NCBI GenBank assembly: GCA_036873135.1
Contig: JAPTYO010000015.1
Coordinates: 8,597,683-8,661,682 of the forward strand
DNA length: 64,000 nt
Direction of reading: 5' to 3'
DNA from: Clarkia xantiana subsp. parviflora
Taxonomy: Eukaryota; Streptophyta; Magnoliopsida; Myrtales; Onagraceae
Shown one piece after another: positions 22,831 to 34,624 of this stretch. The position numbers were made by a program, and so were the translations under genes. A model generated the notes under the pieces. It saw nothing but the letters and a program-made list of their open reading frames with translations, was not told the origin of the DNA and did not search any database. Position 1 is the stretch's first letter. Every line of letters starts with the position of its first letter.

Positions 22831-23429
22831 TGTAAGCATATGGTGATGGGCGTCGTAAATGGAAGCCTATTATATGTATATGTTACCTAAGTTAATTGGG
22901 TAAATGTCATATTAGGGAATTGGGCCAGACTTAAATCTCAATTGACATGATAGGCCCAAAATTGGGCATCCCTATACATGTGGCCGGCCGAAACCCAAGG
23001 AGGTGGTAAAGTGGACTTTTGTCTACTTTACTCCTCCTATATATACGGGGAATTAAGGGTTTTATTAGGTTGAATCACAATTCCCTTTAAGTGGTGTTTT
23101 GAGAGAAAACCGTCCCCCAAGAACACCATAGTTTCGGCCAAACCACTCCCCACCAAAGGGTATGCCAATTTACTTTCTAATAAACACTCCAGAGATCTGT
23201 CCCAGGCAAAGAATCGATCAGAGGCTTTGCTGTGGAGAATATACCGCGTAGGGCTTCCTTAACCAGAACCTCTACGGGTGCCGACCGGAGGATCGTGAAC
23301 TCCCTACAGGAAGGATCTTGGGACTACGGACAACGTTTGAGGTATGTGCGAATCTTCTGCTGCGTTATTTCGATTACTAGCATGTACCATGATTTAGTTT
23401 CCGTAGTGATTACTCCCCGTAATCTAACA
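22831..23429 (+). repeat. 5' LTR of copia element A
   Basis: TGTAAGCATATGGTGATGG ... CCCCGTAATCTAACA, 599 bp, related to but distinct from the TGTTAGC LTRs. TATA-like CTATATATACGGGG near 23038. Followed by a primer site after one base. Confidence 0.88.
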
Positions 23430-23430
23430 G

Positions 23431-23443
23431 TGGTATCATAGCC
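23431..23443 (+). other. Primer binding site of copia element A
   Basis: TGGTATCATAGCC, one change from TGGTATCAGAGCC (tRNA-Met type). Confidence 0.78.
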
Positions 23444-24031
23444 TGTGTTAGGAGTTCATGATTTTGATAAATTGGTGTTCCTGAAATTTTAGACCTTGGA
23501 CCGAAAATTTTAAATAAAAGTTTTGAAATTTCAAAATTTTAAGTTATAGGTTGGTCCGAAATTTTTCATGATGTTCTTAGGAAATTTGATGTTCATGATC
23601 TTCAAGAAAAAGATAATATTTATCAAAATCAAACATTGGATTGTAGATCTTATTAAAATTTGACCACTTGTTCCCAAATATGTGTTTGTGCCGAAAATCT
23701 TAGTAAATTTACAAGCTAAATTTTTTAATTTATTGGTCTCCAAGCAAAAAAATTTCGGCCATATTAATAAAATTATATTGTTTAACTTATTTTTATTTTT
23801 TAATCAAGGTAACAATATATCAATAATTTGGAACAATAGGATAGATTCACAATAATATATAAAAATATATATAACTATCAATATATCAAAATATTTAATA
23901 GGGTTAAAGATATTATTGATAGATTTAGTTACCTAAAATATTGATAAAATATACTGTCAGAAAATTTGTTACCCTATTTAAGATATTGACAATAAATATA
24001 ATATATATTTTTAATGTTAGCCGATTTTTAC

Positions 24032-24062
<31 letters not shown>

Positions 24063-24123
24063 ATTGATTTAATATTAAAGATAGAATCTTGGCAATAAAT
24101 ATATATATGTTTGTAGTTGGCCG

Positions 24124-24168
<45 letters not shown>

Positions 24169-25540
24169 AATACTGGAAATATTATAATAGACTTTAAAAC
24201 CCTATCTGGGCCACAAGTAAACATTTCGACCCAACCTTTCATATTTTAATTATTGGGCCGGTCCAATATGTCAAACCGGGACGAATTTAAATCGAACCGT
24301 GTTTTCTCAATCGGTTCGACCTAATCGGGTCGAGTCGGACCGGGGTAACTAAGTGGATCTAACCAAACCAGTTTTGTGTGCTGAACCGAACCGAACCCTA
24401 TTTTATTGGACCGGTTCGGACCGAACCATATTTTAAAATTAAAGAAACCGGACCGAACTGAACCGTATTTTTATTTTCGGACCGAACCGGATTTTCTGGA
24501 CCAAACCGAACCGGACCAAATTAGACTGAAATTGACTGAACCAAACCGTATTTTCAAAACCGAATTCAAGTCAATTAAAACAGGGAGGTCAAGTTTTAAA
24601 ATCCAAATGTTTTGAACCTTAAAATGCCTACACAGTGCTCAAGGTTTGCTAACCTTTATGCCTTCTTTCGATTATGGGGATGGATCTCGGAGATACATGT
24701 TTTTGGGACTGGTATGATTAGTGGGCTGAATTTCAATTGTTTATATTTAATATATATTAATGCATGATTAGAAATGTTGTCTTGACTGAGTCAAGCTAGC
24801 TGGATATGGCATATTGTGGGCTGAGCCCTGTTTAAATATATGGAATGCGCACTAGGATAGACATGTTGTGATTGTTGAAAATGCCTAGGATTCATTTTTA
24901 GAATGTTGCGTGATTGAATATAAACATGAATTACAAATCAGCCCATAATGTTTAAAAAAATTATTTTTAAAATCGAAAACCAGTCGCCAAATATGTATGA
25001 TTGTTCTGGAATTTTCATGTTTGACACGTATGCTAGAATGTTGAGGATGTAGTTGCATTTGATAATTTACTTGGAAGTAGAATTATGTATGCAAGCATGA
25101 GTTCCTTGGAACATTAGACGCACGACGCGTAAGCATGATTGTGGTTTGTATGATGAATGTTACTTGCGTATGATAATTTATATGGATAGTAGAATTATAT
25201 ATGCATGAGTGAATTCATCGGAATATTTTTCCAAAATAAAAAGGGCCTTGGGAAAGCCAAGATCGGGTATGCTTGTTTTAAAATTTCCGTTCCGATAATT
25301 TGCGATTAAAATCATTTTTAAAAGACTGATCTATTGGATTGAAAACGACGGTAATGTGAACTCTTTCACAGGCATCTTCCATTGGTTTACTGGTGGTCAG
25401 TTGGTTTAGAGTACTGAGGAATCATTATTTGTCAGATTCAATCTTAATAGATATTTGATGTATGCAATTCTTTCTCAAAATGTTATTGTCTCCCTGATTT
25501 TTTGCGTAATCATTGATGTGTTAGTGTGAATTGGTTGAAT
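23444..25540 (+). other. Leader of copia element A
   Basis: Same block order as in element 2: AT-rich half, GGTT/CCGAACC block (24250-24560), TTCGATTATGGGGATGG near 24667, palindrome CTTGACTGAGTCAAG at 24781, GACGCACGACGCG near 25118, GGGCCTTGGGAAAGCC near 25243. No coding sequence. Confidence 0.7.
24028..24166. repeat. (TA)n microsatellites in the leader
   Basis: Two pure AT runs, about 24031-24058 and 24127-24166. Sister leaders have shorter runs at the same place (44515-44526, 46852-46871). Confidence 0.85.
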
Positions 25541-28080
25541 TAGTGCGATTCGATATTCCTCACGATCTTGATGGTATGAATCATGATGAATAAAAGAGTA
25601 CGTGTTGAACTTTCTACTACGATTCCGATAAGTGGGAGGACAACTACATATGAATATGGTTGTCTGTATGATTTTGACAATGAGAAACGAATGTAATAAT
25701 TTGTTTCACCAAGAATAGGAGTGGGTTCTTTGATGATCTAAACGCGTATGTGGTGGTACATTCAACCATGGTAAAAGGGATTTAAAGAAGGCTTCAATTG
25801 CAACTAGGCAATGTTGCAGCTTAGTATCCCTTTGCATCCGCCTCGGTTGAAGCAAGGATGTAAAAGCTAAACGTTTCGGTTAACCGTAATGGTCTTCTCT
25901 CTTTTCATGCTTGTTGGCGTAAAACCCGCATCAGATCTTCAGAATGAAAGGTCAACATGGAAAAGATGTATATGGTTGTCTGAAATTGACAAGACTCAAT
26001 GATCTTGAGCCTAATCAAGTATAGTAACCACAATAGTAAAAGGGAAATCTTCTCTGCTCACCATACTAGGTTCGAAAGAAGTCAACCATGATCCGCATAT
26101 TATAGAGAGAACTGGACCATATACGATAATCCAGTGGGTTAGACTATGGGTTAGACTATGTATGAACGGTAAAATGTTTTATACAGAAACAGATCATTTG
26201 ACGTGATTTACTCGTGAATTTCCTCAGATATGATGCTCAACATGGCTTAAAGTTCTCGACTATCTATGCGACAATCATGGATCAAATACGCGATCTTTAG
26301 ATCAAGAACCCTACCATTGTTATTTATCGTTCGTTTAAGTTAACTAAAATCCTAGTTATTTCGAGATTCAGATTTATTGAATAAAGTAGTTTCCGTTCAG
26401 AATGAAATGTGATCTACTTGTCAAAATTAATCAACCCAGATAAACACTATCGATTCGAAACGAAATTTCGGCCAGGTTAAAGTGAATAAAACGAAACGAT
26501 TCACGTATTCCGTCACCTCAGTCGGGGCAACTGAATTGAACATACACATCGATTGCGTAGCTAGATCGAAAGATTTAGTATTTCTTAATTATTAAGTACT
26601 CCACTAAATAAATAATATGTATTAATGATCATGTGCGAAACCGATAGGATTAAATTGAATTAAATTCAGAAATGAAACGATTTAACCAAAGGTTGAAACT
26701 TCGGTAAAATTGCGCTACGCGCAAGTGGACCTCGAAAAAGGAACACATCGTTTCAAATATGAGTTTAATAATGAAGTTTTTAAATGATGATGTGCTGAAT
26801 TTTCGTCTGCATTCCTTCGGAAATAACTTATTGATAACATTTACATCAGTTAGAAGTAGGCTTCGGAAAATCCAACGACCTTGTAAAAGTATCGACTAAC
26901 GCATAAGGTGAAAACATGAAATGCTCAGTTCGGAGATATGATAAAATATTTGAGATAAGTTTGCAAACGAAGAAAGATGAAGTCGGTTAAACGATTTTCC
27001 TTCCTTACGCCTTGAACGATAAGTCAGGCTAGGCATTCAAATCAAATCACACGCTTCTGGAAGCATAAGTTTATAAACATAATGTTGGAGTCACTTGACC
27101 AGTTGTTCCCTAAGGGATGATGAGAAACGATTCACATTCATGTAAAACCATGTTCCACTAAAATCGGTAAGACACGCCTCCATAAAAAAGGCAGAAGAAT
27201 GATAATGAGTTAAATCATATCACCATGCGACATTAATTTGCGCATTAAACACGTATTTAGGACAAGAGTATCTAGACTACTCTTTGATAGTACATGTTTA
27301 CAGCTTAAAGACATTGTACCGTGGTCGAACATGTGATATTAAATACTTGAGGACGAATTTTCCGATGCATTGAAAGTTCAGAATAATGAGTCTTGATCAA
27401 ATCAGGAGCAAGATGTTACAGATAGCAGGTCCCACTTAATTCGAGTGGGAGAGATTTAAACCAACAACTCAAGTGAATGACATGGTAAATGATAATGGGA
27501 ACATTTTCATAATAAATCCAGTGGGAGGAATAAACACCTACCACATGTAATCACTGTTGCTGATTGGACGAATCAAGTTGAACCTGATTATCGTAATGCT
27601 GAACCAGGATTGCCACAACTACCCAAACTACCCATTGTTCCCAGTGGGAGTGGTCCGAAAAACTTGGTTCCAGATCCTAGTGATCAAGGAATTCATCTTG
27701 GAAATAAAACTCTGAGACCGAGAAGTCGTCCAAGGAAAGTTGTTGGTTATGGTTCAAGCATTGCTCTTGTACCCAATAGAAGTGATGCTCCGATAAGAAG
27801 CATTATTTCGAGTGGGAGAATTGATCCCAATTGGAATAAATGCTCCGATAAGAGGCATTATTCCGAGTGGGAGAGACGTTAAGACTCAAAGACGGGATAA
27901 ACAAGCCTAGACGAAATTCAAAGGCATCGAACTTCTCCAAAGAAGTATCCCATCTAGATGGGTGATGACCTAACTCTAACAACTGTTGGCCTGCATTGGA
28001 AAGACCCCAAGTGGAGAAATGGAGGAAAATAATAAATGAGAGAGATCGCCTAAATGAAAGCCATTATAGTATGTAGTTGA
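25541..28080 (+). pseudogene. Degraded gag-protease-integrase of copia element A
   Basis: No long frame. Short stretches align with element 2 and C (for example 27000-27030 with the TTACGCCTTGAACGA block, and VNDNGNIFIINPVG near 27480). The linker with TCCGAGTGGGAG repeats lies at 27640-27890, including a duplicated GCTCCGATAAGA.GCATTAT unit. Catalytic residues are not visible. Confidence 0.5.
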
Positions 28081-29531
28081 TTTACCTGCTAACCAAAGGG
28101 GCATAAGGATACATTGAGTCCTGAAAGAAGGCTCACCACTGATGGAAAAGGTCGGGAAGTACGAAACCCGACTTGATGCGAAAGGATATACCCATTTCAC
28201 GGAGTTGACTTTGACAAAACGTTCTCACTGACTGTGCATAATACCACGGTTAGGGCCAGTCATGGTCCTGGTCGCAAGTCTTGATCTCGAGTTGCACCAA
28301 ATGAATGTTAATACCGCATTCGTCCACCGAAACCTGAGGAAGAGATCTACATGGAGCAACCAGAGGGTTTCATTACTTCTGGTAACGAACGTAAAGTTTG
28401 TAAACTCCAAAGGTCCATCTACGATCTTAAACAATTGTCTCGCTAATGTTACCGCATATTCCACGAGGAAATCGTAGGAAATGGATTCGTGAATCTTCAC
28501 GAGGATCCGTGCGTGTATTATAAGACCTTCGGGTCTAAGTATGTCATTTTAACCTTATACGTGGATGACATACTCATTGCCGGAAACGATGTGAGTTTTA
28601 TGAAAAAGTCAAAGTCCTGGTTGGCATTTGTATTTGAGATGAAAGACATGGGAGAGGCAACGTATATCTTAGGCATTAAAATGATAGAGATCGAGCTACT
28701 AGGAAATTGTGTCTATCTCAAGAATCTTATATCAACAAACTGTTGAAAAGATTCAGTTTACAGGATGCCAAACTCGTGGATACGCCGATGGTGTTTGGGT
28801 GCGCACTATCAAAACGTGACGGCCCCAAAAACCTGGCAGAGCGTGAACGGATGTATGGTGCGGAGTATTTAAGCATGGTCGGTATTTTGATGTACGCCAT
28901 GCAATGCACCCGTCCAGATATCTGTAACGCCGTGGGCCTAGTAGCACGTTTCCAATCAGATCCTTTCTATCAACATTTAAAGGCTGTAAAACGAATAATT
29001 CGTTATCTGAAAGGTAGTGCCGACTACGCACTGTGCTATGAGGGTAAGAAGTTAGAATTAACCGGTTACAGTGACGCCGACTATGGTGGCGATTCAGATG
29101 ATCGTTAGTCCACCACAAGGGGAGTGTTCCTCCTTGCTAATATCGCCATTTAATGGACGAGCAAGAAGCAAACATGTGTCGCGCTGTCCACGATGGAATT
29201 AGAATTCGTAGCTCTCTCTAAGAATGCACAAGAAGCTGTCTGGCTCAAAAGGCTTCGTACTGCACTGCTTGGTGACGATGTCGAGAACAAACCTGTGAAG
29301 GTCTTCTCTGACAGTCAAGCAGCCATTGCGGCAGTTAAGAATCTGAAGTACCATAGTAGGACCAAACACATTGATGTGAAATATTTCTATGCTAAATCTA
29401 TGGTAGATGACAATATAATCACTTTGGAATACTTGTCCACTGATAATATGATTGCGGACCCGTTAACTAAACCACTACACAGGGAGATATTCGAAAAGCA
29501 CGTAAAACTACTTGGATTGCGTAGGGTTTAG
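28081..29531 (+). pseudogene. Copia RT-RNase H relic (element A)
   Basis: RT motifs appear in several frames: ASLDLELHQMNVNTAF, then a frameshift, LYVDDILIAGNDVSF (intact YVDD near 28558), FEMKDMGEATYILGIK. Another frameshift leads to RPDICNAVGLVARFQSDP and YSDADYGGDSDDR with a stop at 29106-29108. The RNase H tail (SDSQAAIAAVKN, SRTKHIDVKYFYAKSMVDD, ADPLTKPLHREIFEKH) is open from 29193 to 29531. Non-functional overall. Confidence 0.9.
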
Positions 29532-29830
29532 AAATGGCAAGTATCAGTGATAACATTTTGATATTATAAAGTTACATTTTGTAAGAATCCGAAGTACCAT
29601 AGTAGGACCAAACACATTGATGTGAAATATTTCTATGCTAAATCTATGGTAGATGACAATATAATCACTTTGGAATACTTGTCCACTGATAATATGATTG
29701 CGGACCCGTTAACTAAACAACTACACAGGGAGATATTCGAAAAGCACGTAAAACTACTTGGATTGCGTTGGGTTTAGAAATGGCAAGTATCTGTGATAAC
29801 ATTTTGATATTATAAAGTTACATTTTGTAA
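29339..29830 (+). repeat. 246-bp tandem duplication over the pol 3' end
   Basis: Units 29339-29584 and 29585-29830 both hold GTACCATAGTAGGACCAAAC through the pol stop and ATTATAAAGTTACATTTTGT. Only a handful of differences (for example GTAGGGTTT versus GTTGGGTTT), so the duplication is much younger than the element. Confidence 0.92.
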
Positions 29831-30912
29831 GAGAAAGAATTGCAACTGAGTTTATAATCAATCGACATCATAATGTTTTCATTACATCAGATTTACAGTC
29901 TATAAACTAAGTCGTAGAAAGAACAATCCTCTGCCAAACTATGTCGAATGTGGGCCTTACCTAGTCATACCGGTACGGTAGTGTTGCGGTGGAGGGAGAC
30001 CTCTACCAAGCAAGACTAGCTAAGAGTCAGGGGGATAAAACCTGATTAAGCAAAATGATTATCAAGTTTCGTAGTAACTCGACATGATCTTCATTTTGCA
30101 TATCGACGTGATGAACTTCGTTCGTCATTTAACCACATTCTGGGCCAGATGAAAATCTGTGATAGCATGATTGACATATCCCTTTCCCGTCAACCCAAAA
30201 GGTTCACGTATTCTATCAACGCGTGCTACATAGTACGCGTGCCACGTTCGACCACAGGGTCACTGCTCAATTTGTGCTAGGAAGGAATCCTCGTGATTTT
30301 GGCGGGCGCAAACTTCTTCACCTCGAGCGTGTGATTGATCCCATGAGCTTTATGAAGAGGCACCTAAAGTATCCTCACGGACTCAGAACTCATATCGAAG
30401 GTCAGGCTCAATGCTCGCTTCCCGGCGTACGAGCGTAGTGCCAAACAAAAAGGCCCAGTGACCACGTCTTTAGAAACCGGTTGGGTTTGACTAAGAATAT
30501 GAGCGATGGGGATGGTCAAGTTCACTTGTAATTCACCAACTCTTGTATTCACTAGGTGGCCACAAACCGGATATTAGTTGAAGGTTGTGAATACTTGTAC
30601 GGATGCCTTGGAGAAGTGTTCCTATGTGGAAACTAGGCAGAAGGAGAATTATCAGTTGACCTAGGATACAGCGCGGTACTATATACAATTGCTGTTTATA
30701 ACAAGTTGATTAGAGAAAAGGGAATCAACGTTCCGCGGGCGCTACAATACTCCTAACAATGAGTAGCACAATACCCGTCGTATTCCCCGGTCGCACGGCA
30801 AACCTTTTATGAACTGTTCGGAAGCAAGGACTAGATCAAATGAGTGAAATGTTGATGCAAATTTGGACGACAATACATTAACAGGCAACCTCCCATTCCG
30901 ACGAGTGGGAGC
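29831..30912 (+). other. 3' untranslated region and polypurine tract of element A
   Basis: About 1.1 kb after pol with no credible frame but clearly shared with element C (32291-33425, minus), including ATGTCGAATGTGG, CATATCCCTTTCCCG-like and CTTCCCGGCGTACGAGCG blocks. Ends in GACGAGTGGGAGC, the likely polypurine tract, directly before the LTR. Confidence 0.65.
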
Positions 30913-31466
30913 TGTAAGCATATGGTGATGAGCGCCGTAAATGGAAGCCCATTATATGTATATGTTACCTAAGTTAATTAGATAAATGTCATATTAGGGA
31001 TTTGGGCCAGACCTAAATCCAAATTGACATAAGAGGCCCAAAATGTGGCCTCCCTATACATGTGGCCGACCGAAACCCTAGGAGGTGGTAAAGTGGACTT
31101 TTGTCCACTTTACTCCTCCTCTATATATGGGGAGTTAGGGGTTTTATTAGGGTGAATCACAATTCCCTTTAAGTGGTGTTTTGAGAGAAAACCCTTCCCC
31201 GAGAACATCATAGTTTCGGCCAAACCACTGCCCGCCAAAAGGTGTGCCAATTTGCTTTCTAGCACCCCTGCCAAGAATCGATCAGAGGCTTTGCTGTGGA
31301 GAACATACCGCGTAGGGCTTCCTTAACCAGAACCTCTACCAGAGGATCGTGAAATCCCTGCAGGAAGGATCTTGGGACTACGGACAACATTTGAGGTATA
31401 TGCGAATTTCCGCTGTGCAATTTCGATTACTAGCATGTACCATGATTTAGTTTCCGTAATGATTAC
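30913..31466 (+). repeat. 3' LTR of copia element A, missing its last bases
   Basis: Starts TGTAAGCATATGGTGATGAG and ends ...CCGTAATGATTAC. The final TCCCCGTAATCTAACA seen in the 5' LTR is absent because a new LTR starts at 31467. An internal deletion relative to the 5' LTR lies near 31260. Confidence 0.82.
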
Positions 31467-31613
31467 TGTAAGCATATGGTGATGGGCGCCGTAATTGGTA
31501 GCTCATAATATGTATAGTTTACTTAATGAACTTGGGTAAATGTCACATTAGGATAATTGGGCTAGACCCAAATCCCAATTGACATTGGAGGCCCAAAATT
31601 GGGCCTCCCCAAT
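31467..31613 (+). repeat. 5' LTR of copia element B, left part
   Basis: TGTAAGCATATGGTGATGGG to ...GGCCTCCCCAAT. The rest of this LTR resumes at 45728 after element C. CCAAT at 31609-31613 is repeated at 45728-45732. Confidence 0.75.
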
Positions 31614-32176
31614 TGCAGGATTACGGGGACGTAATACTACGGAATGCTAAACGTGTAATAAAAATGAAATATAATCTACGCAGCGGAATTAGTACACATA
31701 CCTTTTAGCTTTCCTGCCCAAGAAAGAAGTGGAGGGAGTTCTGATCCTCCGGTCGGAACCACGTGAAGTTCTTCGTTAGAAGAAGTCCCACGCGATGTAG
31801 CACCACAACAAGACCTCTGATCGATTCTTCAACGGAGATGGAACCTCGGACTTGATATTGGTGGTGCCGAAATATTAGACTAGGGTGACAAGTTTTCTCA
31901 ATGGAGATCCTTGTTCTTAATCGTGTATTTAAACCCTTAGGAGTCACCCCTATATATAATATTGGTTGGAGTTGCCAAAAGGCAACTCCACCCTATGTGG
32001 TACTAGGGTTTCGGCCGAACCATGTAAAAAGGGGGGGAGGCCCATTTTGGGCCTCCCTTATCAATTACTAACTGGATTTGGCCCAATTAGCCCAGATTGA
32101 CAATTACCTAATTAACTTATGTAATTCCCTTAATTAATGGGCCCCTATTACGGCGTCACGTCACCAAATGCTAACA
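31614..32176 (-). repeat. Copia LTR at the 3' end of element C
   Basis: On the minus strand begins TGTTAGCATTTGGTGACG at 32176 and ends CGTAATCCTGCA at 31614 (normal end CCAACA). By itself it is flanked by CCAAT on both sides (31609-31613, 32177-32181), so it could equally be read as a solo LTR. Confidence 0.85.
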
Positions 32177-32290
32177 CCAATTACATAGGTCGACCGAAAT
32201 ATAGAGAGGGGGTAAAGTGGACTTTTGTCCACTTTACTCCTCCCTTAATTAACGGGCTCCTATTACGGCACCACGTCACCATATGCTAAC
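32177..32290 (-). repeat. Chimeric LTR patch: piece of B-type LTR plus first ~50 bases of C-type LTR
   Basis: Reading on the minus strand from 32290: TGTTAGCATATGGTGACGTG to TTAATTAAGGG (the start of a C-type LTR), then AGGAGTAAAGTGGAC...CCTATGTAATTGG, which matches the plus-strand B LTR found right of 45727. The join has a short shared GGAG/GGG. Confidence 0.8.
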
Positions 32291-33425
32291 AGCTCCCACT
32301 CGCCGGAATGGGAGGGTGCTCGTTAATCTATACGATTACGCAATGGTATCAACATCTCAGTCTTCGGTCTTCTTCTCCGTCTCCGAATAGTTCATACGAG
32401 GCTTGCCGTGCGACCAACGGATACGACGGGCATCGTGCTGCTCATATGTTAGGAGTATTGTAGCGCCCACAGAACGTTGATTCCCTTTCATGAACCAAAC
32501 ATGTTTGAAAAAAAACTATGTACCGCACTGTATCTTTGGTCAACTGTTAATTCTCCAATTGCCCAGTTTTCCACAAAGGAATACTTCTCCAGGGCATCCG
32601 TACAAGTGTTCACAACCTTCAACTAATATCCGGTTGGTGGCCACCTAGTGAACACGAGATTCGGTGAATTAAAGGTGACCTTGATCATCCCCATCGCTTA
32701 TACCCTTAGTCTGACTCAACCGGTTTCCAAGACGTGGTCACTTGGCTGTTTTCTTTGGCACTACGCTCGTACGCCGGGAAGCGAGCATTGAGCCAGACCT
32801 TATGTATAAGTTCTGAGTCCGTGAGGATATTTTGGATGCCTCTTCATAAGACATCCGGGATCAATCACACGCTCAAGGTGAAGAAGTATGCGCCCTTTGA
32901 ATCACAAGGATTCTAGCTAGCACAACCGAGCATGACCCCGTGGTCGTATATGGCACGCCCAGTATGAAGTACGCGTCGATAACACACCTGGTAAAGCCAG
33001 GGATGGGATATGTCAATAATGCTATCGCAGAATCTCTCATCTGGCCTTGAATGTGATATATAGTGATGGACAAAGTCCAACTCGGCGATTTACAAAATGA
33101 AGATTAAGTCATGTTGTTAAGCGTGACAATGTTATCGTTTTGTTTAATCATGTTTATCTCATTATTCTTAGCCAACCTTATTATGGTAGAGGTCCCTCTC
33201 TCCTTACAAGATGACCGTGCCCGTGTGACGAGGCAAGGTTCACATTCGACATAATTTTGGTGGAAGAATTTTACTTCTTCCTACGACTTAGTTTATAGAC
33301 CGTAAAATCTGATGTTGTTAATCATTATGACGTCGATAAATCATAAACTCAAATTGCAATTCTTTTATTTAATTGAAACATAATTTCAAATGTCAAAATG
33401 TTATTAATTTTACAAGCCACACAGT
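32291..33425 (-). other. 3' untranslated region of copia element C
   Basis: Begins (minus) after the pol stop at 33426 and ends at GCGAGTGGGAGC next to the LTR start at 32290. Collinear with 29831-30912 of element A in opposite orientation. Frames inside it are short and not conserved. Confidence 0.65.
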
Positions 33426-34316
33426 TTAAGCCCTACGTAATCCAAGCATTTTTACATGCTTTTCAAAAATCTCCCTACGTAACGACTTAGTTAAAGGGTC
33501 TGCGACCATATTGCCTGTAGGCAAGTATTCTAAAGCGATTATGTTGTCTTCCAGAACCGACCTAGCATAATTGTATTTCACATCAATGTGTTTAGTCCTA
33601 CTATGGTACTTTGGATTCTTAACTGCCGCAATGGCCGCCTGACTGTCGGAGTGCACCTTCACAGGTTTACTCTTTTTTTCGGTGCCAATTAATGCAGTAA
33701 GAAGCCTTTTCAGCCAGACCGCTTCTTGTACGTTTTTGGAGAGGGTAACGAATTCTGATTCCATAGTGGAAAGTGCGACACAAGATTGCTTCTTGCTTAC
33801 CCATGATATGGCAGCATTAGCAAGGAGGAAAACTCCTCATGTGGTGGACTTACGATCATCCAGATCGCCACCGTGGTCGGCGTCACTATAACCGGTCAAT
33901 TCGAGTCGATCGCCTTCATAGCACAGAACGTAGTCGGTAGTACCTTTCAGATATCTGATAATTTGTTTTACGGCCTTTAGATGTTGATAACTAGGATCTG
34001 ATTGGAATTTTGCTACTAGGTCCACAGCGTAACAGATTTCTGGCCGAGTACAGAGCATGGCGTACATTAGACTCCCTACTATGCTCAGATACTCTGCATT
34101 CTTCATCTGTTCACGCTCCTGCTAGTTTTTCGGGCCATCACGCTTCGATAGCGCGCACCCGAACACAACCGGCGTATCCACGGGTTTAACATTCAGCATT
34201 CTGAATCTTTTCAACAATTTGTTGATATATGATTCCTGAGATAGACATAATCTCCGAGTCGCACGATCTCGGTCATTTTGATGCCTAAGATGTACGTGGC
34301 CTCTCCCATGTCTTTC
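33426..34316 (-). pseudogene. Copia RT end and RNase H (element C, part 2)
   Basis: Minus-strand frames read MKNAEYLSIVGSLMYAM, YAVDLVAKFQSDPSYQHLKA, YSDADHGGDLDDRKST, then a frame break, ESEFVTLSKNVQEAVWLKRL, SDSQAAIAAVKNPKYHSRTK and ADPLTKSLRREIFEKH to the stop at 33426. These are the RNase H Asp/Glu motifs of copia elements. The upstream part of RT lies beyond the inserted element at 34317-39881. Confidence 0.9.
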
Positions 34317-34545
34317 TATAAGCTTGAATCATACTTCATTGATGATTAGGGATTAGAAACTAAAGTGTGCACTATATATACTAAGTGAGACTAGGCTCAC
34401 CAACTAGGACTATGCTAGCTTAACCTAGTGGCCGGGTGTATACAACTAATTGTAAGTGTAGACACTTACACTATGTATGCAACTATGTATGCAACTAAGA
34501 GTGAGTGTAGACAATATGAACCATCAACATATACTACACTCTATA
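34317..34545 (-). repeat. 3' LTR of the young copia element
   Basis: 229 bp. On the minus strand begins TATAGAGTGTAGTATATG and ends ATTCAAGCTTATA. It holds a 12-bp tandem duplication (ATGTATGCAACT twice in plus orientation) absent from the other LTR. Confidence 0.92.
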
Positions 34546-34575
34546 TTCTCCCATCCTTTTCTTCTTCTTCTTTTC
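34546..34575 (-). other. Polypurine tract of the young copia element
   Basis: On the minus strand an AG-rich run (AAGAAGAAGAAAAGGATGGG then AGAA) ends directly at the LTR start. This fixes the LTR boundary independently of the terminal bases. Confidence 0.8.
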
Positions 34576-34624
34576 TTTCCTGAAAGACATCCTTGATCCC
34601 ATATAGCTTCAACAAAGCCAAGTG

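Larger units (their letters stand above)
22831..31466 (+). mobile_element. Copia element A (plus strand, both LTRs)
   Basis: 5' LTR 22831-23429, primer site, 2.1-kb leader, degraded gag/protease/integrase, RT-RNase H relic to 29531, conserved 3' region, polypurine tract GAGTGGGAGC, 3' LTR 30913-31466. The LTRs differ by many substitutions and an indel, so the insertion is old. The 3' LTR lacks its last ~17 bases because another LTR begins at 31467. Confidence 0.85.

Noticed and set aside
30223..30438. 71-codon frame in the 3' region of element A
   Set aside because: The corresponding part of element C is not open in the same frame, so it is not a conserved gene.
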